The translations under genes and the position numbers were made by a program. From contig NZ_CP076135.1 of NCBI RefSeq assembly GCF_018736105.1, positions 5,206,001-5,270,000 of the forward strand: DNA of 64,000 nucleotides, in the 5' to 3' direction. The notes beneath the pieces were generated by a model. It was not told where the DNA came from. It saw only the letters and a list, made by a program, of their open reading frames with translations, and did no database searches. Of the stretch, positions 16,520-25,322 are shown piece by piece. Position 1 is the first letter of the stretch. Every line of letters starts with the position of its first letter. This DNA comes from Bradyrhizobium sediminis (GTDB lineage: Bacteria > Pseudomonadota > Alphaproteobacteria > Rhizobiales > Xanthobacteraceae).

Positions 16520-17524
16520 TCAATCCGCCTTCACATATTCCCTGGCAATAATCGCGTCGACGCCAAATCCCTTGTCGACGAAACCCTGTTCCTGTAGCCA
16601 TTCGATCTGGTTGGCGACATTCCTGACGTCGAGCTTGCCGTCGGGATCGATATAGGCGCAGTTGCCGACCACCTGCTCGACCGGCAAATTGGTGTATTTG
16701 GCGATGATCTCCAGCAGCGGCCTGGTCTTGTCGTTGATCGAAGCCTTGCCGTCCTTGATCGAGGCCAGGATCACGTCGTGATATTCGCGGTCGGCGCGAG
16801 CCAGCGCAGCGAGGAGTTTGGTGACCAGCGGCTTGTTGGCCGCGGTCTTGGTCGACGCAAACACGGCGCCGAGCTGCCACGGCGTCTCGTCGCCGACCCA
16901 GCCCAGCAGTTTCGCGCCGCCGTCGTCGATCAGCTTGCGCGCGGTCGAGACCGGCAGCAGCGCGGCGTCGACGGTCTCGCCTTTCAGGGCGGCGGCGGCA
17001 TTCGACAGCGACTGCAGCGGCAGCACCTTCACATCCGCAAGCTTGAAGCCGTATTTGTCGGCGAGCAGGCCGAGCGAATAGTGAAAGCTCGACCCGGTCT
17101 GGGTCACCGCGATGCGTTTGCCGGCGAGATCCTTCGGCGTCTTCAGGCCGCTCGCATAGGCGTTGTTGCTGGCGAAATAGCCGATCAGGGGATAGCCGGC
17201 CCTCTCGCGGCTCATGCCGCCGATCACTTTCAGCGTGCCCTTGCCGGCGAGGTTGTAGAGACCAGCGGTGAACGCGGTGATGCCGAAATCGACATCGCCC
17301 GAGGTAGTCGCGACCGCGATCGGCTGCGCGGCGTCGAAGAACTTCAGCTCGATATCTAGCCCGGCCTCTTTGAAGTAGCCCTTGTCCTGCGCGATGAACA
17401 CCGGCGCCGACGACGACAGCCGCAACACGCCGATCTTCGCCTTCAAGGGCTCGTCCGCCCGCGCGATCCCGCCCGCCGCCAAAGCCACTAGGCCCGCCAA
17501 TGCGAGCCACGCCAACCTTATCAT
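16520..17524 (-). CDS. ABC transporter substrate-binding protein (SsuA/NMT1-like)
   Basis: The 334-residue periplasmic protein has a signal peptide (MIRLAWLALAGLVALAAGGIARA). Its two-lobe NMT1/SsuA fold opens with KIGVLRLSSSAPVFIAQDKG and contains the YFKEAGLDIELKFFD segment common to aliphatic-sulfonate, nitrate and pyrimidine-precursor binders. It would deliver its ligand to the permease/ATPase pair downstream. It follows the FAD oxidoreductase gene by 19 bp. The ligand cannot be read from sequence. Confidence 0.92.
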   Translation of the reverse strand: MIRLAWLALAGLVALAAGGIARADEPLKAKIGVLRLSSSAPVFIAQDKGYFKEAGLDIELKFFDAAQPIAVATTSGDVDFGITAFTAGLYNLAGKGTLKVIGGMSRERAGYPLIGYFASNNAYASGLKTPKDLAGKRIAVTQTGSSFHYSLGLLADKYGFKLADVKVLPLQSLSNAAAALKGETVDAALLPVSTARKLIDDGGAKLLGWVGDETPWQLGAVFASTKTAANKPLVTKLLAALARADREYHDVILASIKDGKASINDKTRPLLEIIAKYTNLPVEQVVGNCAYIDPDGKLDVRNVANQIEWLQEQGFVDKGFGVDAIIAREYVKAD

Positions 17525-17543
17525 CCGGTTTCCTCCGTCTTTA

Positions 17544-18965
17544 TTATAGCCCTTCGGGCACGCGCTGGTCCTGCCCGATAAACGCGCCCTGTTGCTTCAG
17601 TTGTTGTTGCAGCTTTTCCACCGCAATGTCGCGCGGAATCGTGTTGCCTGACAGCGCCAGCGCCGCGGCGGACCCCGCGGCCTCGCCCATCGCAAAGCAG
17701 GCGCCGGAGACCCGCGCCGCCGACTGGCCGTCATGGGTCATCGAGGCGCAGCGCCCGGCGATCAGGAGATTGTCGATGCCGGCGGGAACCAGCATGCGAT
17801 AGGGCAATTCGTTGAAGCCGCGCGATTCCGGGATCGGCGGAAACCTGAACACCACGTCGCCGGCGACATGGGATTCCATCGGCCAGCCGTTGACGCCGAT
17901 ACTGTCGCCGAACGAGGCGCAACCGAGCACATCCTCGCCCGACAGCATGTAGCCGCCGACCACGCGGCGGGTTTCGCGGATGCCGAGCTGTGGCGGCAGG
18001 TCGACGATGTAGGATTTCTCGAACCCCGGCACCGTGCGCAGGAACTCGAATGCCTGGATCGCCTGGCGGCGGCCGTCGATCTCGCCGCGGGTGAGGTCGT
18101 CGGGTTCGAGCCCGCTGATCGCGCTGCCGTCGTCGCGCGAAAGCTGGGTGAAATTCACCCGCCATTCGATTTGTGACCGCTGCGGCCGCACGATCGCGGC
18201 CTTGCGCGGAAAACGATGCGTGCCGGCGGCTTCGGCCGCTTCCATCAGCGCCGGAATCGTCCGCCAGGCGTCGCCGGCTTTTTCGGGGTCGATGCCGTTG
18301 AGGCGGAACATCATCGAGGGATAGAGCATGCTGCCGGCGTTGTCGCCGACCTCGAACGCGGCACCGGCCCAGGCGGCGAGATCTCCGTCGCCGGAACAGT
18401 CGATGAAGATGTCCGCAACGATCGCCTGACGCCCGGCTTTCGTTTCCACCATCAACGCATTGATGCGCTTGTCGTCCGGCATGACAACGCCGGCACCGAG
18501 TGCGTGAAAGAGAATGTCGACCTTGTGGGCGGCGAGCAGATCGTCGGCCGCGATCTTGTAGGCCGCGGTGTCGTAGGCCTGCGCCAGGATCTTGCCGAGG
18601 ATCAGATGCGGCGCATTGAGCCCGCCGAGCCGGTCGATTCGCGTCAGCAGTTCGGAGGCGACGCCCTGCACCACCCGGTGCATCTCGCCGAAAACATTGG
18701 CGTGCAGCCCGCAGAAATTGGTCACGCCCGCCGCCGTCCCCATGCCGCCGAGAAAGCCATAGCGCTCGATCAACAGCGTGCGCCGCCCCGCGCGCGCCGC
18801 AGCGACGGCGGCCGCGATGCCCGCGGGCCCGCCGCCGAGCACGGCGACTTCATATTCGCCGTATAGCGGAATTTGACGGGCGGGTTCGGTGATGGATTTG
18901 GAGGGCAAGGCGGAGTTTCCGGATGATCCGTGAGTATCATGCTCCGGGTGCGGAATTTTAGCCAT
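17544..18965 (-). CDS. FAD-dependent oxidoreductase (PF12831-type)
   Basis: The flavoprotein has about 473 residues. Its N-terminal dinucleotide fold is VAVLGGGPAGIAAAVAAARAGRRTLLIERYGFLGGMGT, and a C-terminal closing motif IDNLLIAGRCASMTHDGQSAARV is followed by GEAAGSAAALAL. This pattern marks the FAD_oxidored family, whose members are often found beside ABC or TRAP importers and whose substrates are mostly unknown. The start at 18965 (MAKIPHPEHD) is the first one after the divergent promoter region. It leads the operon with the sulfonate/nitrate-type importer, so it probably oxidises the imported compound. Confidence 0.87.
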   Translation of the reverse strand: MAKIPHPEHDTHGSSGNSALPSKSITEPARQIPLYGEYEVAVLGGGPAGIAAAVAAARAGRRTLLIERYGFLGGMGTAAGVTNFCGLHANVFGEMHRVVQGVASELLTRIDRLGGLNAPHLILGKILAQAYDTAAYKIAADDLLAAHKVDILFHALGAGVVMPDDKRINALMVETKAGRQAIVADIFIDCSGDGDLAAWAGAAFEVGDNAGSMLYPSMMFRLNGIDPEKAGDAWRTIPALMEAAEAAGTHRFPRKAAIVRPQRSQIEWRVNFTQLSRDDGSAISGLEPDDLTRGEIDGRRQAIQAFEFLRTVPGFEKSYIVDLPPQLGIRETRRVVGGYMLSGEDVLGCASFGDSIGVNGWPMESHVAGDVVFRFPPIPESRGFNELPYRMLVPAGIDNLLIAGRCASMTHDGQSAARVSGACFAMGEAAGSAAALALSGNTIPRDIAVEKLQQQLKQQGAFIGQDQRVPEGL

Positions 18966-19060
18966 CTCGTCAAGGCCCGCATCACCGGTTGCACTGCGGA
19001 GCCAGCTTGTGGAAACTGCCTGCGACCTCTTCGACCCCTCCAGCAGGAACACCCTCCCCC

Positions 19061-20035
19061 ATGCGTATCTGCATTTTCGGCGCGGGCGCCGTCGGCAGCC
19101 ATTTTGCGGTGCGGCTGGCGCTGGCAGGGCACGACGTATCCTGCGTGATGCGCGGGTCGCATCTTGGGGCGGTGAAGGCCAACGGCCTGACGTTGCGGGT
19201 CGGCGACGCCGAATTCAAGGCAGGAGTGAACGCCTCCGACGATCCCGCCGCGCTGGGGCCGCAGGATGTCGTGATCTCGACGCTGAAGGCGACCGGCATC
19301 GGTGCGCTCGCGACCGGCCTCAAGCCGCTGCTGCGCGACGACACCGCCGTGGTGTTCGCCCAGAACGGCATTCCCTGGTGGTACGACATCGGACTGTCGG
19401 CCGATCATCCGCCGCCGCCCGATCTCGGTTTTCTCGATCCCGGAGCCCAATTGCGGTCGGCGGTCGCAAGAGAGCGGATCATCGGCGGGGTGATCTTCTC
19501 GTCGAACGAGGTGATCACGCCCGGCGTGGTGGCCAATCTCTCGCCCGAGCGCAACATGCTCCTGATCGGCGAATGCGACGACCGCAGCAGCGAGCGCATC
19601 GCTCACCTCCGCGCCGCGCTCGAAGGCGCTTCGATTACCTCGGCGCCGGTGGTGCGGATCCGGGAGACGATCTGGACCAAGCTCCTGACCAACATGTCGA
19701 TGTCGGTGCTGTGCCTCTTGACCGGACTGACCGCGCGGGGCGTGCGGGACGACCCGGCGCTGCAGGAGGTCATTCCGCGCCTGCTCGAAGAAGCCAACGC
19801 CGTCGCGCAAAGCTGCTTTCCCGGCGTCAAGCGGCTGACGCGAAGCGGGCCGGCGCCCGACCACAAGCCGTCGATCCTGCAGGATTACGAACTCGGCCGC
19901 GCCATGGAGATCGACGTGCTGGTGCGTGCGCCGGCGGCGTTCGCCCGCGCCGCTGATCTGCCGACGCCGATGCTCGACCTGATGGCGGCGCTCGCGATCC
20001 GCCAGGCGCGCGACAAGGGGCTTTATCGGGGCTGA
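19061..20035 (+). CDS. Ketopantoate reductase family protein (ApbA/PanE-like)
   Basis: The NAD(P)H-dependent 2-oxoacid reductase-like protein has 324 residues. It starts with the Rossmann motif MRICIFGAGAVGSHFAVRLA and carries the catalytic Lys segment ETIWTKLLTNMSMSVLCLLTG and the C-terminal helical domain ending in EIDVLVRAP. True PanE makes pantoate for CoA synthesis, but rhizobial genomes carry several paralogues with unknown substrates. It is divergent from the flavoprotein/ABC operon with 95 bp between, so it may belong to the same function. The start at 19061 is the ATG at the Rossmann motif. Confidence 0.88.
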   Translation: MRICIFGAGAVGSHFAVRLALAGHDVSCVMRGSHLGAVKANGLTLRVGDAEFKAGVNASDDPAALGPQDVVISTLKATGIGALATGLKPLLRDDTAVVFAQNGIPWWYDIGLSADHPPPPDLGFLDPGAQLRSAVARERIIGGVIFSSNEVITPGVVANLSPERNMLLIGECDDRSSERIAHLRAALEGASITSAPVVRIRETIWTKLLTNMSMSVLCLLTGLTARGVRDDPALQEVIPRLLEEANAVAQSCFPGVKRLTRSGPAPDHKPSILQDYELGRAMEIDVLVRAPAAFARAADLPTPMLDLMAALAIRQARDKGLYRG

Positions 20036-20124
20036 GCGTCACGTTCGGAAGCTGCCAACAGACTTTTTGACGCGTTTTCCTGACGCGAACCGGTACCCAC
20101 TTCGCTCGAAGACGCTATGGCCGG

Positions 20125-21474
20125 TCAAAATCCGTACTTGCGGGAATGCCGCCGCCTGGTGTCGGCCTGATCCGCCGTGCGCCGCGGGCCGATCGCCTCG
20201 AATTGCGCCTTCTGCTCGTCGCTCAGCGTTCCCCAGAAATCGTCAAGCGCCGACCGCACCTGCTTGATCGCCTGCAGCATGGTATCGAGCCGTTGGCCGG
20301 CAGCCGCAAGGCGCGCCGGCGGCGTGACCGTGTCCCCGGCCGGGCACGAGGTCTTGAGCGTCTCCGCCGCCCTGGCGCCGGCGTCCTGCAGCGCGACGAG
20401 GCGCGCACGTTGCGCGTCGGTCGGGCGCAGCCTCGCATCGATCTCCTCGGCCGGCCATTGCGGCGCGGCAGGCTGCGCGGCGTCGCAGCTCCAGACCAGC
20501 GACCGGTTGCTCCTTCTCGCGGTGGCTTGCCGCTGCTGGTCCTCGCCGAGCGCGTTGAGCCGCGCCTTCTGCTCGTCGTTGAGCAGGCCGTAGAATTTAT
20601 CCAGCGCCGGCCGCACCATGGCCACCGCCGCGATCATCGCCTCGATCCGCTGCTGCATCGATGCCAGCCGGCTTGGCGCGGTCAACGCAATCTTGTCCGG
20701 GCAGGCTGCCTTGATGTTCCGCGCGGCCGTGACCGAAACGCTGGCGAGATCGTCGAGCGCGGCGCGTTGCGTCTCGGTCGGCTCGATCGCCTGCTGGATC
20801 AGATCGATCGGGAGGCCGGCAATATCGCGGCTGTCGTCGCCGCACATCTGGGCCAGCCGGTCCATGGCGGCGCCGGGGCCGCCGGGCGAAGCGCGTGGCG
20901 GCAGATAGAATGCGAGGTCGTCGTAGCCGTAGGGCGCAAACAAGCCGGCATAGATGTCGCCGTAACCGTAGCCCCAGAACGGCGCGCCGACGCCGTTGCC
21001 CCAGATCGCATAGTCATAGATGTCGAAATAGGCGAACGGCCAGAACAGCGGTCCGACCCATCCGTATCCGCCGTTACCGTGCCGCCACCATCCGCTGCCG
21101 CTGCGGCCGTAGTGCCATCCCGCCAGCGCCGCGCCGGCGGCGATCCGGGTGCGCATGCCGGGGCTGTGCAGCGCCGCCGTGTGGCGCATCGAGCGGGCAA
21201 ACGCACGGGAGCCCGGCGCGCCGGATCTGAAATTTTGCGCCGCGACGGCGCGATGGCCGCTGATGTGGCGTCCGCCGCCGAAATGCGCGCGGCCGAAATG
21301 CCCGCCGCCATGGCCGCCACTACGGAAATGCGCGCCGCCGTGGCCATGACCGCCACCATGGCCATGACCGTGACCGCCGCCATGACCGCCACCGCCTTTC
21401 GCCGCGGCATATCCGGCAGCCGACAGCACGGTCACGAGAACGATGGCGGCAAGCCTGATGTTGAATCTCGACAT
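20125..21474 (-). CDS. LTxxQ-motif (Spy/CpxP-like) periplasmic protein with Gly/His-rich N-terminus
   Basis: The 449-residue exported protein has a signal peptide (ending GYAAAKG). A Gly/His-rich low-complexity stretch covers about residues 26-75 and an aromatic/Gly segment about 120-180. Two Spy-like helical domains follow, each with a pair of LTxxQ-type motifs (PTETQRAALDDLA, LNDEQKARLNALG, PTDAQRARLVALQ, LSDEQKAQFEAIG). Spy and CpxP proteins are periplasmic chaperones or stress sensors. The duplication of the domain is clear by eye. The His-rich part could bind metal. It stands alone, between unrelated genes. Confidence 0.8.
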   Translation of the reverse strand: MSRFNIRLAAIVLVTVLSAAGYAAAKGGGGHGGGHGHGHGGGHGHGGAHFRSGGHGGGHFGRAHFGGGRHISGHRAVAAQNFRSGAPGSRAFARSMRHTAALHSPGMRTRIAAGAALAGWHYGRSGSGWWRHGNGGYGWVGPLFWPFAYFDIYDYAIWGNGVGAPFWGYGYGDIYAGLFAPYGYDDLAFYLPPRASPGGPGAAMDRLAQMCGDDSRDIAGLPIDLIQQAIEPTETQRAALDDLASVSVTAARNIKAACPDKIALTAPSRLASMQQRIEAMIAAVAMVRPALDKFYGLLNDEQKARLNALGEDQQRQATARRSNRSLVWSCDAAQPAAPQWPAEEIDARLRPTDAQRARLVALQDAGARAAETLKTSCPAGDTVTPPARLAAAGQRLDTMLQAIKQVRSALDDFWGTLSDEQKAQFEAIGPRRTADQADTRRRHSRKYGF

Positions 21475-21692
21475 GGCACGGTCCCCGGCGCGCCGCGAAT
21501 TTGCGGGCTATTCGAAAACGCAGGCTTGACGATATGGTTCCCCCGGGGCGGCTGCGAAATTCGGGCAATCGGCAGGCCGGGACAAAGGGCTTAAGACGCC
21601 CTTCTGCCCGGGCATGACGGGCGAGGTTGCCTGCCCGCTCGAACGAAGCGAAGATATCGCCACATCATCAAGGCAAACCGGAAAGCGCCCGC

Positions 21693-22472
21693 ATGCACGT
21701 CAAGGGAAGAGTCTGTGTCGTCACCGGAGCCGCCAGCGGCATCGGCGAGGCGGTGGCCCGCGCCTGGGCGGCGGCCGGCGCGCGCGGCGTCGCGGTCGCC
21801 GATCTCAAGAGTTCGCGCGACCGGCTCGCCAAGGTCGCGGGCGAGATCGACGGCCTCGCCGTGACCTGCGATGTCGGCGAGGAGCAAGACATCAGGGCGC
21901 TGATCGCCGCGGCCGAGGACAAGTATGGCCCGGTCGACGTGTTCTTTTCCAATGCCGGCCTGTCGCGCAAGGGACAGGAGAGCGCCGACGACGCCGACTG
22001 GGAGGTCAGCTGGCGGGTGCATGTCATGAGCCACGTGTTCGCGGCGCGCGCGCTGGTGCCGGGCATGCTGGCGCGCGGCTCCGGCTATCTGCTCAATACC
22101 GCTTCCGCAGCGGGGCTGCTGGCGTCGCTGAACTCCATGCCCTACGGCGTGACCAAACATGCCGCGGTGGCGCTGGCCGAGCATCTCGCCATTCAATATG
22201 GCGACCGCGGCATCCGGGTTTCCGTGCTGTGCCCGCAATCGGTGCAGACCGGCATGACGACGCCGGGGCCGAGCGCGGCGCGGGTCGACGGCGTGCTGCA
22301 GCCGAGCGAGGTGGCGCGCATGGTGATCGAGGCGATGGAGGCTGAGCGCTTCCTGATCCTGACCCACCCGCAGGTGCATGAATACATGCAGCGCAAGGCC
22401 GCCAGCGCCGAGCGCTGGCTGACCGGAATGCGCCGGCTGCGCGACAGAATCTATGGCGCCCCGGCGGGCTGA
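21693..22472 (+). CDS. SDR family oxidoreductase
   Basis: The 259-residue classical short-chain dehydrogenase has the cofactor motif TGAASGIGEA, DxxG-region Asp (CDVGEE), the NAG motif (FSNAGLS) and the active site Ser...YGVTK (TASAAGLLASLNSMPYGVTK). An acidic residue after the second strand (AVADLKSS) favours NAD(H). I chose ATG 21693 because it begins at the first beta strand; the open frame extends 22 codons upstream without support. The substrate is unknown and no obvious partner gene is adjacent. Confidence 0.9.
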   Translation: MHVKGRVCVVTGAASGIGEAVARAWAAAGARGVAVADLKSSRDRLAKVAGEIDGLAVTCDVGEEQDIRALIAAAEDKYGPVDVFFSNAGLSRKGQESADDADWEVSWRVHVMSHVFAARALVPGMLARGSGYLLNTASAAGLLASLNSMPYGVTKHAAVALAEHLAIQYGDRGIRVSVLCPQSVQTGMTTPGPSAARVDGVLQPSEVARMVIEAMEAERFLILTHPQVHEYMQRKAASAERWLTGMRRLRDRIYGAPAG

Positions 22473-22523
22473 TAACTGATATCTGCTGCTGGATCGAGAA
22501 ACCGGCTGGAAGGACCGACGGCC

Positions 22524-22778
22524 TTGAACCTGATTCTATCCGTCATGCTCGGCCTGATCTTCGGCGCGGCTCCCGCCCTGGCGGCGGTGGAGCAATGCCG
22601 GTTCATCCAGGCCAAGCCCGAACGCGAGGCGTGTTATCAACGCCAGGAAAAAGAGCTCGCGGCGAAGCGCAAGCCCGCGCCTGCCGCCAGCACCAGGACC
22701 ATGGAAACGCTGGAGCAGATGCGGCGGGAAGACGATGCGGTTTACAAGAGCCTGCGCGGCATCTGCCGGGGATGCTGA
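22524..22778 (+). CDS. Small secreted hypothetical protein
   Basis: The 84-residue protein starts at TTG and has a clear signal peptide (LILSVMLGLIFGAAPALA). A short mature part follows with Cys residues at EQCRF, EACYQ and the C-terminal CRGC, rich in Lys/Arg/Glu. I do not recognise a family. The codon pattern and signal peptide support it as real. It lies 51 bp after the SDR gene and is convergent with the enoyl-CoA hydratase gene. Confidence 0.6.
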   Translation: MNLILSVMLGLIFGAAPALAAVEQCRFIQAKPEREACYQRQEKELAAKRKPAPAASTRTMETLEQMRREDDAVYKSLRGICRGC

Positions 22779-22797
22779 GCGCGCCGGCTCGCACGGC

Positions 22798-23601
22798 TTA
22801 TTTCTTGAGGCCGGCCCAATTGCCCGCGCGCTTTTCGGCGAACGAGGCAAGGCCTTCGGAAGCCTCCGCGGTCCGGCGCCGCGCCGAATGCATCCGGACC
22901 AGCCGCGTATAGGCCTCGTCGTCCACGGCCATGCCGCCGAACGAGCTTTCCATGGCGAGCGCCTTGGTCTCGGCCATCGCTTCGGGGCCGTTGGCCAGCA
23001 ACTGGTCGACGACTTTCGCGCCCGCGGCTTCCAGATCGTCGAGCGGCACCACCTCATGCACGAGACCGATGCGGCGCGCGTCGTCGGCGCCGAAGCGCTC
23101 GCCGGTCAGCGCATAGCGGCGGACCTGGCGGACGCCGATGGCATCGCACAGTTGCGGGATGATGATGGCGGCCGTCAGCCCCCAGCGCACCTCGGTGATC
23201 GAGAAGACAGCATTGTCGGCGGCGATCACCACGTCGCAGGCGGAGATCACCCCGGTGCCGCCGCCGAAGCAGCCGCCCTGCACCAGCGCCACGGTCGGGA
23301 TCGGCAGAAGGTTCAGCCGCTGCACCGCCTCGAACGTGGCTTGCGACACCGCTTCGTTTTCGGCAGGCGCTTTCGGCCGCACGCCATTGATCCATTTCAG
23401 GTCGGCGCCGGCCTGGAAGTGCCTGCCGTTGCCCTTCAGCACCACGACGCGCAGCGAAGGCTGCTTGCCAAGATCGGCCATCGCCGCCAGCACGCCGTTG
23501 ATCAGGCCGGCGTCATAGGCGTTGTTGACCTCCGGCCGGTTCAGCGTGACCGTGGCGACGCCGCGTTGATCGAGGTCCCACAGGACCGGATTGGCAGGCA
23601 T
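22798..23601 (-). CDS. Enoyl-CoA hydratase/isomerase family protein (methylglutaconyl-CoA hydratase-like)
   Basis: The 267-residue crotonase-fold enzyme has the first oxyanion-hole segment HFQAGADLKWI. The second is QGGCFGGGTGVISACDVVIA, followed by the helix with SITEVRWGLTAA. The spacing and the DLKWI/EVRWGL wording resemble 3-methylglutaconyl-CoA hydratase (leucine/isovalerate pathway), but specificity in this superfamily cannot be fixed by eye. It stands without a clear operon partner; the rhodanese gene lies 126 bp upstream on the same strand. Confidence 0.88.
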   Translation of the reverse strand: MPANPVLWDLDQRGVATVTLNRPEVNNAYDAGLINGVLAAMADLGKQPSLRVVVLKGNGRHFQAGADLKWINGVRPKAPAENEAVSQATFEAVQRLNLLPIPTVALVQGGCFGGGTGVISACDVVIAADNAVFSITEVRWGLTAAIIIPQLCDAIGVRQVRRYALTGERFGADDARRIGLVHEVVPLDDLEAAGAKVVDQLLANGPEAMAETKALAMESSFGGMAVDDEAYTRLVRMHSARRRTAEASEGLASFAEKRAGNWAGLKK

Positions 23602-23727
23602 GGCAATTCCCTTGGTTGGATGTTGGCGACCGTCATGAGGGCAATACGCCGGGATCGCCGGCAGCGCCAGATCACTTCGCGTTGGTTCCGGCGATGCGAC
23701 TGCTCCCGCGAATTCGCGGCACGCCGC

Positions 23728-24072
23728 TTATCTCTCTACCGGCCCCTTGCGCGCCCGCCATCCCGCCATGCCGGCCGGATAATGCTGCGCGTCCTGCCTC
23801 CCGGCAGCGATCATTCGCTTCATGGCAGCTGCGGATCGCGCCCCGGACCGACAGATCAGCACGACGCGCTCGCCGCGCGGCACGCGAGCAGGATCGAATT
23901 GGGAAAGTGGATGATTGACCGCGCCGGGAATGTGCCCGCCGGCATATTCGTGCGCCTCACGCACATCCACGACCGTGCACGCCCCGCTTCGATGCGCTTG
24001 CAGGAGTTCCTCATGCGTAATGGCGGGAGTGCTGGAGGTAGCCATGAACTTGCGCAAGAATTGAGACAGCAT
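23728..24072 (-). CDS. Rhodanese-like domain protein
   Basis: The 114-residue single-domain sulfurtransferase has the active-site loop Cys in VVLICRSGARS, preceded by the VVDVREAHEYAGGHIPGA signature. It would pass sulfane sulfur from thiosulfate or persulfide to an acceptor in the cytoplasm. Start 24072 has GGAAAGG 8 bases upstream; a second Met at residue 10 is also possible. Its upstream region carries a TAATATAT direct repeat (24147-24172) that may be a regulator site. Confidence 0.88.
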   Translation of the reverse strand: MLSQFLRKFMATSSTPAITHEELLQAHRSGACTVVDVREAHEYAGGHIPGAVNHPLSQFDPARVPRGERVVLICRSGARSAAAMKRMIAAGRQDAQHYPAGMAGWRARKGPVER

Positions 24073-24146
24073 CGAACGAGCCTTTCCCTGGCCACGAGAC
24101 CTGACCGCTCCCGGCGGCTTCGAACTGCCGCAGCGGTGCGATCACG

Positions 24147-24172
24147 TAATATATTCGTATTCTCTAATATAT
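24147..24172. promoter_or_regulatory. Direct repeat TAATATAT upstream of the rhodanese gene
   Basis: TAATATAT occurs at 24147-24154 and 24165-24172, 18 bp apart start to start, in an AT-rich island inside very GC-rich DNA. ArsR-type persulfide sensors (BigR/SqrR) control rhodanese genes through AT-rich boxes in other proteobacteria, but I cannot match a published consensus and no such regulator gene is adjacent. It may simply contain the promoter -10 region. Confidence 0.35.
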
Positions 24173-24190
24173 GTCGGTAACGAAGGCGGA

Positions 24191-24859
24191 TCAATGGCTG
24201 ATCCAGCGCGCGAACGCATCGAGAATTTCGTTCAGGACCTCGCGGTCGTTGCGGCCCGAACGCACCGGCACGTGGAAGGAGTGATCGGCCGCTTCGACGA
24301 GATGCAGCGTGGCCCTTCGCCCGAGTTTCCCGACGACCGGCTCGATCAGCTTGGTCTCTGCGAGCTTGTCGCTCGTGCCCTGCAGGAACAGCATCGGGAT
24401 ATCGATGTCGGCGAGGTGTTTGGCGCGATCGTCGGACGGCTTGCCCGCCGGATGCAGCGGAAAGCCGAAAAAGGCCAGTCCGTCGACGCCCTGAAGCGGC
24501 GCGGCAGCCTGCGCCTGCGAGGTCATGCGGCCGCCGAAGGATTTGCCGCCCGCGATCAGGCGCAGTCCGGGGCAGCATCGTGCGGCTTGCGCCACCGCGG
24601 CACGCACGGCAGCGTGCGCGAGCGCTGGCGGGTCGGGCCGCCTGCTGCCCTTTTCCATATAGGGGAACTGATAGCGCAGGCTCGCGACGCCACGTTCGGC
24701 GAGACCCCGGGCTGCCGCCTCCATGAAGGAATGCGTCATCCCCGCCCCCGCCCCATGGGCGAAGACAAAACACGCGCGCGCGTTGGCGGGACGGATCAGC
24801 AGCGCGGAGACCGAACCCGCGTTCCCGACCGCGATCTGCTGCGGGCTGGCGGCGTTCAT
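24191..24859 (-). CDS. Alpha/beta hydrolase (KANL3/Tex30-type)
   Basis: The roughly 222-residue hydrolase has an oxyanion-hole region FVFAHGAGAGMTHSFME, a nucleophile elbow GGKSFGGRM, a late Asp in LFLQGTSDKLAE and the catalytic His in DHSFHV. The HGAGAGM opening is typical of the Tex30/KANL3 hydrolase group of unknown substrate. The start at 24859 is the first ATG; a TTG at 24889 would add 10 residues. It lies 36 bp after the tRNA-Arg gene in the same direction. Confidence 0.85.
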   Translation of the reverse strand: MNAASPQQIAVGNAGSVSALLIRPANARACFVFAHGAGAGMTHSFMEAAARGLAERGVASLRYQFPYMEKGSRRPDPPALAHAAVRAAVAQAARCCPGLRLIAGGKSFGGRMTSQAQAAAPLQGVDGLAFFGFPLHPAGKPSDDRAKHLADIDIPMLFLQGTSDKLAETKLIEPVVGKLGRRATLHLVEAADHSFHVPVRSGRNDREVLNEILDAFARWISH

Positions 24860-24894
24860 CCGGTGTGAAACCCGATCGGCATCCGGCAAAGATT

Positions 24895-24971
24895 TGGCGA
24901 TCCCGGCATGACTCGAACATGCGACCTACGGTTTAGGAAACCGTCGCTCTATCCGGCTGAGCTACGGGACC
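24895..24971 (-). tRNA. tRNA-Arg (anticodon CCT)
   Basis: Read on the minus strand, the gene folds as a full cloverleaf. The acceptor GGTCCCG pairs with CGGGATC (one G-T pair). The D arm has AGCTCAGCCGGATAGAGC. The anticodon stem ACGGT/ACCGT encloses the loop TTCCTAA with anticodon CCT. The T arm is GCATG-TTCGAGT-CATGC. CCA is encoded at the 3' end (24897-24895). It decodes the rare AGG codon. A degenerate copy of the segment 24935-24980 lies at 29280-29324. Confidence 0.95.
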
Positions 24972-25322
24972 GAAGCCCCGCAAATGGGCGCGGGGACTTG
25001 GGAGCTATTTACCAGAACGAAAGCGCTATCGCCAGCGTTTGCACCGCCTGCGCACAACGCATCGAGTTGTGCCCCGACACGAGGATGCTCGTTTGCTTCG
25101 TTCCCTTCTAAGTTTTCGTTGACACAATCAAACTTTTAAGTTGAGATTTGCAATCTTGTGCTCTCGGCTGGTTGGCTTTTTGAAGTTGGATTTGCATCGC
25201 TGTCCGGACGTCTATCGTCCTCAGCATGAACTCCCGGCGGTCTGATTTTTCGCTGCCGTGGACGGGTTCGGTTTTTCTCGCCTGAATTCATTTGTTTCGT
25301 ATGCATAGTCGAGGAGGATTAT
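24972..25322. other. Gene-free 350 bp, AT-richer; possible promoter
   Basis: No gene is seen. The stretch is visibly richer in A and T than its surroundings. TTGACA at 25119-25124, a 17 bp spacer and TGAGAT at 25142-25147 give a partial sigma-70 match that could drive the gene at 25323. A strong GAGGAGG ribosome-binding site lies just before that gene. Confidence 0.4.
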
